Below the pieces are notes generated by a model. The model saw only the letters and a list, made by a program, of their open reading frames with translations. It was not told the DNA's origin and searched no databases. The translations under genes and the position numbers were made by a program. Positions 7,092-10,718 of a DNA stretch of 10,718 nt are shown here, piece by piece (the first letter of the stretch is position 1; every line of letters starts with the position of its first letter). Source of the stretch: Ferruginibacter sp. (GTDB lineage: Bacteria > Bacteroidota > Bacteroidia > Chitinophagales > Chitinophagaceae); assembly GCA_025357775.1 (NCBI GenBank), contig JANXOQ010000469.1, forward strand, positions 1 through 10,718, written 5' to 3'.

Positions 7092-7212
7092 ACAGTTATT
7101 AGTATTTCTTCAGCTAAAAAATATTTTTAACAACATACATACATTGCTATTTGTAAAATATTAAAAACACAAATAAGCTAGAAAATAGTAATTGTAAGTA
7201 AAGCCTTCTATT

Positions 7213-7246
7213 AAAAGTAAAAGTCGCTGGAGATAAACCCAGCGAC
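7213..7246 (-). terminator. Intrinsic terminator of a leftward small transcript
   Basis: The stem arms gtcgctgg (7223-7230) and ccagcgac (7239-7246) are perfect 8-bp complements around an 8-nt loop. On the minus strand they are followed by TTTTACTTTT. The T-tract is on one side only, so it terminates leftward transcription. It lies about 290 nt past the lysS stop and 45 nt past the 14-codon ORF, and it insulates tetR from read-through. Confidence 0.8.
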
Positions 7247-7277
7247 CTGCCCTCATTGGAGCCAAATTTACTTTGTG

Positions 7278-7315
7278 TGACGAGTACGGTTAGTAAACAC
7301 ATACCGAAGGCGTCA
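7278..7315 (-). other. Nested hairpin covering the stop codon of the 14-codon ORF
   Basis: Outer arms tgacg (7278-7282) and cgtca (7311-7315) enclose inner arms cggt (7287-7290) and accg (7303-7306), with symmetric 4-nt internal loops on each side (7283-7286 and 7307-7310). The short ORF's stop codon (7290-7292) lies at the foot of the inner hairpin. The symmetry suggests a folded RNA domain in the small transcript. Short stems in isolation are weak evidence, so this depends on the surrounding signals. Confidence 0.4.
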
Positions 7316-7334
7316 TTGAATAATTTGTAGACAT
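7290..7334 (-). CDS. 14-codon ORF (leader peptide or small protein) with a perfect Shine-Dalgarno
   Basis: The minus strand has AGGAGG (7340-7345), 5 nt of spacing, then ATG at 7334 and a frame reading MSTNYSMTPSVCVY followed by TAA. Strong Shine-Dalgarno sequences are unusual in Bacteroidetes, where ribosomes largely ignore them, so such a site in front of so short an ORF is notable. A 9-bp inverted repeat lies just upstream (7358-7383), a nested hairpin covers its stop codon, and an intrinsic terminator follows at 7213-7246. The same frame stays open for 42 further codons after the TAA, to a stop at 7161-7163, but that path crosses the terminator hairpin. I do not recognise the peptide. It could be a leader peptide, a small independent protein, or part of a structured regulatory RNA. 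Confidence 0.45.
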   Translation of the reverse strand: MSTNYSMTPSVCVY

Positions 7335-7357
7335 TTATACCTCCTTTTTCTTTGGTG

Positions 7358-7383
7358 AATTATACGCTAATATACGTATAATT
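7358..7383. promoter_or_regulatory. 9-bp inverted repeat with 8-bp spacer, candidate operator
   Basis: The arms aattatacg (7358-7366) and cgtataatt (7375-7383) are perfect complements separated by ctaatata. The repeat lies about 13 nt upstream of the AGGAGG of the 14-codon ORF, where the promoter of that unit should be. The dyad fits a dimeric DNA-binding protein. Alternatively it could fold as a 5' hairpin in the RNA. No TAnnTTTG box is visible nearby. Confidence 0.45.
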
Positions 7384-7532
7384 TATAAGCAGGTTTTTAA
7401 TTTTACATTATTTTAAACCAACTTTTAATAAATTAAAATGTTATTAGTTTTTTTAACGCAGAGATTTTAAAAATTAAAATTATAAGCATTACTCATTATT
7501 TTGAATAAAAAGTTTAATCTCATGATTTAATG

Positions 7533-9056
7533 TTAATCCATTTTCTCAGGCCTCATCATCGGAAACAATAACACATCTTGTATAGAAGCTTGCCCTGTAA
7601 GTAGCATACACAAACGGTCAATACCAAAGCCAATACCACTTGTAGGAGGCATACCATATTCCAATGCACGTAAAAAATCATAATCAATAAACATGGCTTC
7701 ATCATCGCCACGCTCCATCAATTTTATTTGGTCTTCAAACCTTGCACGCTGCTCTACTGGGTCGTTTAGCTCACTATAGGCATTGGCAATTTCTTTTCCA
7801 TTTATCATCAACTCAAAGCGCTCTACCAAGCCTGGCTTGCTACGGTGTTTTTTTGTAAGCGGGCTCATTTCTACAGGGTAGTCGGTAATAAAAGTTGGTT
7901 GTATATAATGGTGCTCACATTTGCTGCCAAATATTTCATCTATCAGTTTTCCTTTTCCCCACTTTTCATCTGCATGTATATTTATTTGCTTACACACATC
8001 TCTTATTTCTGCTTCATCCATTTCGCTTATGTCAAAACTGGTATGCTCCTTTATGGCATCGTACATGGTTATGCGCTTGTAGGGAGCTTTAAAACTAATT
8101 TCATTTTCTCCTATTTGTACTGTTGCTATTCCATTGGTAGCAATGGCAGTTTTTTCTAATAATTCTTCCGTAGTATCCATCATCCACTCATAATCTTTAT
8201 AGGCAGTGTAAAATTCTAATACGGTAAATTCTGGGTTGTGTGTTCGATCCATACCCTCGTTTCTAAAATTTTTACTAAACTCATATACCCACTCAAAACC
8301 ACCAACGATGAGTCTTTTAAGATATAGCTCATTAGCAATACGCATGTACATAGGCACATCTAGCGCATTGTGATGTGTACTAAATGGACGAGCAGCTGCA
8401 CCGCCAGGAATACTTTGCAGCACTGGAGTATCTACTTCTATAGCACCATGCTCATTCAAAAAACTACGAATAGCGTTAACCATTTTTGTACGCTTTATAA
8501 ATACTTCTTTTACAGAAGGGTTTACAATTAAATCTGCATAGCGCTGGCGATAACGAAACTCTGGGTCGGTCACTTCATCATAGCTTTCGCCGTCTTTTTC
8601 TTTTACAATAGGCAATGGGCGTAGTGCTTTGCTTAAAATTGTAAATGCTGTTACATGTATAGATGTTTCGCCTGTTTTGGTTGTAAATACATGTCCTTTT
8701 ATACCAATAAAATCTCCAATATCTATAAGCTTCTTCCACACATTTGTATACATGCTTTTATCTTCGCCCAAGCAAATATCATCTTGCCTTATATAAAATT
8801 GTATTTTACCAGATGCATCTTGCAATACTGCAAAATTTGCTTTACCCATATCTCTTACACTCATTATACGCCCGGCTAAACATACATCAGCAAAATCAGC
8901 TTTATTTTCTTCGCCTTTGTATTTTTCTTTTATTTCAGCGGCAGTAATATTTACAGGGTACAATGCTGCGGGGTATGCATCAATACCAAGGCTAGTAAGC
9001 TCTGCTAGTTTTTCTCTTCTAATAATTTCTTGTTCAGATAAATGTTGTACGCTCAT
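7533..9056 (-). CDS. lysS: Lysyl-tRNA synthetase, class II
   Basis: Charges tRNA-Lys with lysine in the cytoplasm using ATP. The 507-aa protein is full length for the bacterial family. An N-terminal OB-fold anticodon-binding domain spans about 57-145 (AGRIMSVRDMGKANFAVLQD...). The class II catalytic core follows, with motif 2 at about 263-284 (NFRNEGMDRTHNPEFTVLEF, with R265) and motif 3 at 474-481 (GIGFGIDR). The segment VEMSPLTKKHR (395-405) and the C-terminus LLFPMMRPE are typical of LysRS. The ATG at 9056 gives the expected N-terminus. A TACCTTTG -7 box lies 21-28 nt upstream of it. The neighbours are unrelated: a YkuK-like gene upstream and a small structured unit downstream. Nothing is missing, and codon use looks like the other chromosomal genes. 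Confidence 0.98.
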   Translation of the reverse strand: MSVQHLSEQEIIRREKLAELTSLGIDAYPAALYPVNITAAEIKEKYKGEENKADFADVCLAGRIMSVRDMGKANFAVLQDASGKIQFYIRQDDICLGEDKSMYTNVWKKLIDIGDFIGIKGHVFTTKTGETSIHVTAFTILSKALRPLPIVKEKDGESYDEVTDPEFRYRQRYADLIVNPSVKEVFIKRTKMVNAIRSFLNEHGAIEVDTPVLQSIPGGAAARPFSTHHNALDVPMYMRIANELYLKRLIVGGFEWVYEFSKNFRNEGMDRTHNPEFTVLEFYTAYKDYEWMMDTTEELLEKTAIATNGIATVQIGENEISFKAPYKRITMYDAIKEHTSFDISEMDEAEIRDVCKQINIHADEKWGKGKLIDEIFGSKCEHHYIQPTFITDYPVEMSPLTKKHRSKPGLVERFELMINGKEIANAYSELNDPVEQRARFEDQIKLMERGDDEAMFIDYDFLRALEYGMPPTSGIGFGIDRLCMLLTGQASIQDVLLFPMMRPEKMD

Positions 9057-9076
9057 TTTATTTTTAAAATTATGTG

Positions 9077-9084
9077 CAAAGGTA
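9077..9084 (-). promoter_or_regulatory. Candidate -7 box of the lysS promoter
   Basis: The minus strand reads TACCTTTG followed by CA, a full match to the Bacteroidetes TAnnTTTG -7 element, ending 20 nt before the lysS ATG. A T-rich stretch with CTTT lies about 20 nt further upstream in place of a clean TTTG -33 element. This is the best-looking promoter in the window. Confidence 0.6.
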
Positions 9085-9144
9085 AATGCAAAATAAATAA
9101 AGATAAATAGTAAGGTGTATTAAAATTTTAGCTGCTTCAATTAA

Positions 9145-9203
9145 AGGTGACAACTCTTTGAAAGTAATTTCTAGTTTAAACGCATTTTTAAAAATTGTCA
9201 CCT
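9145..9203. repeat. MITE-like 59-bp inverted-repeat element
   Basis: AGGTGACAA (9145-9153) and TTGTCACCT (9195-9203) are perfect 9-bp terminal inverted repeats around 41 bp. Outside them ttcaatta (from 9136) and taaattgaa (9206-9214) continue the symmetry imperfectly. No clear target-site duplication is seen. It could be a small non-autonomous transposon remnant, or a large hairpin in the RNA behind the YkuK-like gene. It lies upstream of the lysS promoter box. Confidence 0.4.
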
Positions 9204-9362
9204 AGTAAATTGAACTTACAATTCAAATAAAAACTATTATTTTAAATTTTTTATACAAAGTCTTTTATACTTTAAAATGATAATACAAGAAACTTTAATT
9301 ATTAATATTGTTTGAAACTATTGTAGCACTTCCAAATCCCCCATCAGGGAATTTAAGAGATT

Positions 9363-9848
9363 TTACTGCACCACCTTATTTGCACAGCTACTACTAGCAA
9401 AGGCTTCTGGCTTGGCTTTAAAAGCAAATCCCATTCCTTGTATGTAACCCATTGCTTCTTTCAAAGCATCATTGCTTTTAAAATTGGGGTTAGTGTTTAT
9501 ATCGGCATGTACTTCCATATCTACATTATACATGGCAAATATTCTGCAAAGTGCATATGCTACTTCTATACTTTTTCCTACTTCCAAAAGCATACGTTCT
9601 TTGATATACATTTTTTGGCTACTGGTTTCATTTCGTATATACATGAACCCACCTTTGCCCTTACGCACAAAAACAATTACTGTTGCAAAATCTGTATCCT
9701 TGCCTTTAGCTTGGCTATCAGTACCAATACAAACTTTTAATTCGTTGCCTGCTTCTTTTTCTCTAAGCACTGTTTGCCTTACTTCATCTTCAATTGAACC
9801 TTCTATCAATTGACCATTGAGTTTTCTCCATTGATGTACTTGTTCCAT
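9363..9848 (-). CDS. YkuK/DUF458-family RNase H-like protein
   Basis: A 161-aa cytoplasmic protein of the DUF458 (B. subtilis YkuK) family, predicted to have an RNase H-like fold; its biochemical activity is not well established. The family's hallmark GTDSQ is at 42-46 (first acidic residue of the fold). It is followed by the strand FATVIVFVRKGKGGFMYIRNE (54-74), the second conserved motif VHADINTNPN (113-121), and the C-terminal stretch YIQGMGFAFKAKPEAFASSSCANK (135-158), matching family members that end in KPD(S/A)..AS..ADK. Length is normal. The ATG at 9848 is the first in frame, with no Shine-Dalgarno. It stands alone, with lysS 306 nt downstream and a tRNA-like gene 111 nt upstream, and no clear promoter box is seen. 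Confidence 0.87.
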   Translation of the reverse strand: MEQVHQWRKLNGQLIEGSIEDEVRQTVLREKEAGNELKVCIGTDSQAKGKDTDFATVIVFVRKGKGGFMYIRNETSSQKMYIKERMLLEVGKSIEVAYALCRIFAMYNVDMEVHADINTNPNFKSNDALKEAMGYIQGMGFAFKAKPEAFASSSCANKVVQ

Positions 9849-9959
9849 TCAATTTTATTTTAATTGGTTAGTAATTATTAAGTAATTTAACTAAGATATC
9901 TATTGTTATGATTAGTTCATCATTTTTTTACAAGTTTTTCCACAGTTTTATTTTGTTTG

Positions 9960-10030
9960 TGGACAAAATAGGATTCGAACCTATACTATTGTGGCTTCTA
10001 CACAGAACTTTACCATTGAGTTATTTGTCC
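9960..10030 (-). tRNA. tRNA-like gene with unusual anticodon loop (GAA by position, Phe?)
   Basis: On the minus strand the sequence folds as a complete cloverleaf. It has a 7-bp acceptor stem GGACAAA/TTTGTCC, TA at 8-9, D arm ACTC-AATGGTA-AAGT, anticodon arm CTGTG-TAGAAGC-CACAA, a 4-nt variable loop TAGT, and a perfect T arm ATAGG-TTCGAAT-CCTAT. The discriminator base is A and no CCA is encoded. Odd points are that position 33 is A instead of the near-universal U and that pairs 13-22 and 27-43 are C-A mismatches. Base pair 10-25 is A-T instead of the common G-C. By position the anticodon is GAA (Phe), but the loop is atypical, so the identity is unsure. It may be a decaying tRNA, a specialised tRNA, or a tRNA-like RNA. 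Its first 21 nt overlap the end of the ORF at 10010-10300. Confidence 0.65.
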
Positions 10031-10300
10031 TAAAAAAGATATTTCAAAAATTCGTTCCGATTTGACTTCGTATAATAACGCTGTGTTTTCAAATACATTT
10101 TTTGCAGAGAATATTATCCCGATTTTTTGCGGAAGAGCTAATAAGGATTTTACGCCATGCTCTTTAGCAAGCAGTTTTTTAACAACTTCAGTAATTCTCC
10201 TTTTTTTATTGCAGAGAGAAAGTAATTCGAACGCTTGATTTACTTGTAGCGAATTAACTGTTTTCAATACAGTCTTCAAAGCCCATTGGGAACTCTCCAT
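10010..10300 (-). CDS. Hypothetical 96-aa protein overlapping the tRNA-like gene
   Basis: I do not recognise this ORF. It encodes a basic, mostly soluble-looking protein with no signal peptide or transmembrane helix, a Lys/Arg-rich middle (CNKKRRITEVVKKLLAKEH, about 30-48) and a hydrophobic stretch ALPQKIGIIFS (about 55-65). Its last seven codons, ending QITQW and TAA, are the first 21 nt of the tRNA-like sequence. Either the ORF was joined to the tRNA by a past rearrangement, or one of the two is not functional. The ATG at 10300 lies 9 nt from a divergent plus-strand ATG at 10310, so both cannot have separate normal promoters. A TAGCTTTA box on the minus strand near 10366, with TTGC about 23 nt upstream, could serve this ORF. 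Its codon choice seems less AT-biased than its neighbours, hinting at foreign origin. Confidence 0.4.
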   Translation of the reverse strand: MESSQWALKTVLKTVNSLQVNQAFELLSLCNKKRRITEVVKKLLAKEHGVKSLLALPQKIGIIFSAKNVFENTALLYEVKSERIFEISFLGQITQW

Positions 10301-10309
10301 TTTAATTTG

Positions 10310-10444
10310 ATGATGAAAAAAATAGAACTTTTAAACTTGAACGTACAAGATTCCTGCAATTACCATAAAGCTACAAACAAGTTTTTTTTATTGCAACTAC
10401 TAGTCTCTAACTTATGTATGAAGCTTATGAGACCTCTGAGTTGA
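10310..10444 (+). CDS. Possible 44-aa small protein, divergent
   Basis: The plus strand has ATGATG followed by a frame that opens MMKKIELLNLNVQDSC, passes a hydrophobic stretch (FFLLQLLVSNLCMKLM, about 27-42) and ends at TGA. The basic KKI(E)LLNLN start recalls the leader of Bacteroidetes small secreted or natural-product precursor peptides, but no GG cleavage motif or core is visible. A strong terminator follows 57 nt after the stop, which would close such a transcript. No Shine-Dalgarno is seen. The start codon lies 9 nt from that of the divergent ORF at 10010-10300. Chance is a serious alternative. Confidence 0.25.
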   Translation: MMKKIELLNLNVQDSCNYHKATNKFFLLQLLVSNLCMKLMRPLS

Positions 10445-10501
10445 ACAATACTCTAAATAACATTGTTAAAAACTTCATTTTCAAATTTTTTTTCAGACAT
10501 A

Positions 10502-10544
10502 AAAAAAGCCCAATCGTTTTTGTTTATTACGATTGGGCTTTTTT
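10502..10544. terminator. Strong bidirectional intrinsic terminator
   Basis: The arms aaaaaagcccaatcg (10502-10516) and cgattgggctttttt (10530-10544) are perfect 15-bp complements around a 13-nt loop. The 9-bp GC-containing core GCCCAATCG is flanked by an A-tract on one side and a T-tract on the other, so it works in both orientations. It would end plus-strand transcription from the small ORF at 10310-10444 and any leftward transcript entering from beyond the window. Confidence 0.88.
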
Positions 10545-10718
10545 GCAGGAGTGCATTTATCATTCACTCTTTCGCAACATGCGCAGTCATATGGCAATTT
10601 ATTTATTTTTTTATTGCATAAAATGAAATCTGCCTTTAGCGTAAATAATCCCATACTAAACGGTGATAGATAGCATATGCAGTTTTTATTTTTTATGAAT
10701 GAATCATTTAAATTTTTT
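10545..10718. other. Right-end intergenic sequence
   Basis: Beyond the terminator I see no gene, promoter box or repeat I can support. A 53-codon minus-strand frame (10493-10654) runs through the terminator and is not credible as a gene. Confidence 0.5.

Larger units (their letters stand above)
7083..7532. other. Gap between tetR and lysS, without an ordinary gene
   Basis: The right part (7384-7532) is plain AT-rich sequence after the lysS stop, and I see no terminator for lysS in it. The middle (7213-7383) is the unit of inverted repeat, Shine-Dalgarno, short ORF, hairpin and terminator described separately. The left part (7083-7212) holds the tetR promoter box and otherwise nothing recognisable. 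Confidence 0.7.
9057..9362. other. Gene-free gap between lysS and the YkuK-like gene
   Basis: Besides the lysS -7 box and the inverted-repeat element, this 306-base gap shows an imperfect short stem near 9338-9352 (cccccatcaggg) just after the YkuK-like stop and AT-rich filler. The stem is too weak to call a terminator. No ORF in it has coding character. Confidence 0.6.

Noticed and set aside
8655..8947. Plus-strand ORFs opposite lysS
   Set aside because: Antisense to an intact, highly conserved lysS; Cys/Tyr/His-rich shadow translations.
9299..9371. Protein-like tail (KFPDGGFGSATIVSNN) in another frame just after the YkuK-like gene
   Set aside because: The YkuK-like protein already ends where the family usually ends (after the ANK motif), so a frameshifted extension is not needed and the short match is probably chance.
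9936..9944. TTTTCCACA, a match to the DnaA-box consensus TTWTNCACA
   Set aside because: A single copy, with no second box, no AT-rich unwinding element arrangement and no dnaA/dnaN/gyrB neighbours; expected by chance.
10414..10626. 70-aa plus-strand ORF
   Set aside because: It runs straight through the perfect bidirectional terminator, and its sequence there is just the translated hairpin.
10493..10654. 53-aa minus-strand ORF with a CACC motif
   Set aside because: It also crosses the terminator stem, and no promoter or homology can be argued.
1..10718. CRISPR array or restriction/defence module
   Set aside because: No regularly spaced repeats and no nuclease, methylase or defence-type domains are visible in any intact gene.

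Overview
The window is AT-rich DNA from a member of the Bacteroidota, most likely close to the Chitinophagaceae/Sphingobacteriia (the family-level guess is inference). The evidence is a Bacteroides-type conjugation gene set (TraE/DUF4134, TraF/DUF4133, TraG ATPase), start codons mostly without Shine-Dalgarno sequences, and TAnnTTTG-type -7 promoter boxes in front of several genes. Every confidently called gene is read from the minus strand, so transcription runs from right to left.

Left third (1-4801): part of a conjugative transfer operon of an integrative element or plasmid. In transcription order it encodes a membrane-anchored Asn-rich protein of unknown role, two tandem TraE-like (VirB2-type) small membrane proteins, a TraF-like two-helix membrane protein, the VirB4/TraG ATPase, and the start of a secreted VirB5/TraI-like protein that runs off the left edge. 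A long imperfect stem-loop lies between the second TraE-like gene and the TraF-like gene.

4802-5370 is a gene-free AT-rich stretch that separates the transfer operon from chromosomal-type genes and holds the likely operon promoter and one decayed reading frame. At 5371-7072 a TetR-family regulator and a PaaE-type flavin/2Fe-2S reductase lie 1 nt apart, with a palindrome and a -7 box at the regulator's start codon. The monooxygenase subunits normally associated with PaaE are not in the window.

7083-7532 contains no ordinary gene, but it holds the most unusual structure here. In order, it has a 26-bp inverted repeat, a perfect AGGAGG Shine-Dalgarno (rare in this phylum), a 14-codon ORF, a nested hairpin over its stop codon and an intrinsic terminator.

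7533-9056 is lysyl-tRNA synthetase with a good -7 promoter box. After a gene-free gap containing a MITE-like inverted repeat comes a YkuK/DUF458 RNase H-like gene (9363-9848). Next is an odd tRNA-like gene (9960-10030) whose 5' end overlaps an unrecognised 96-aa ORF. The right end (10301-10718) holds a possible 44-aa plus-strand ORF and a strong bidirectional terminator, and is otherwise empty.
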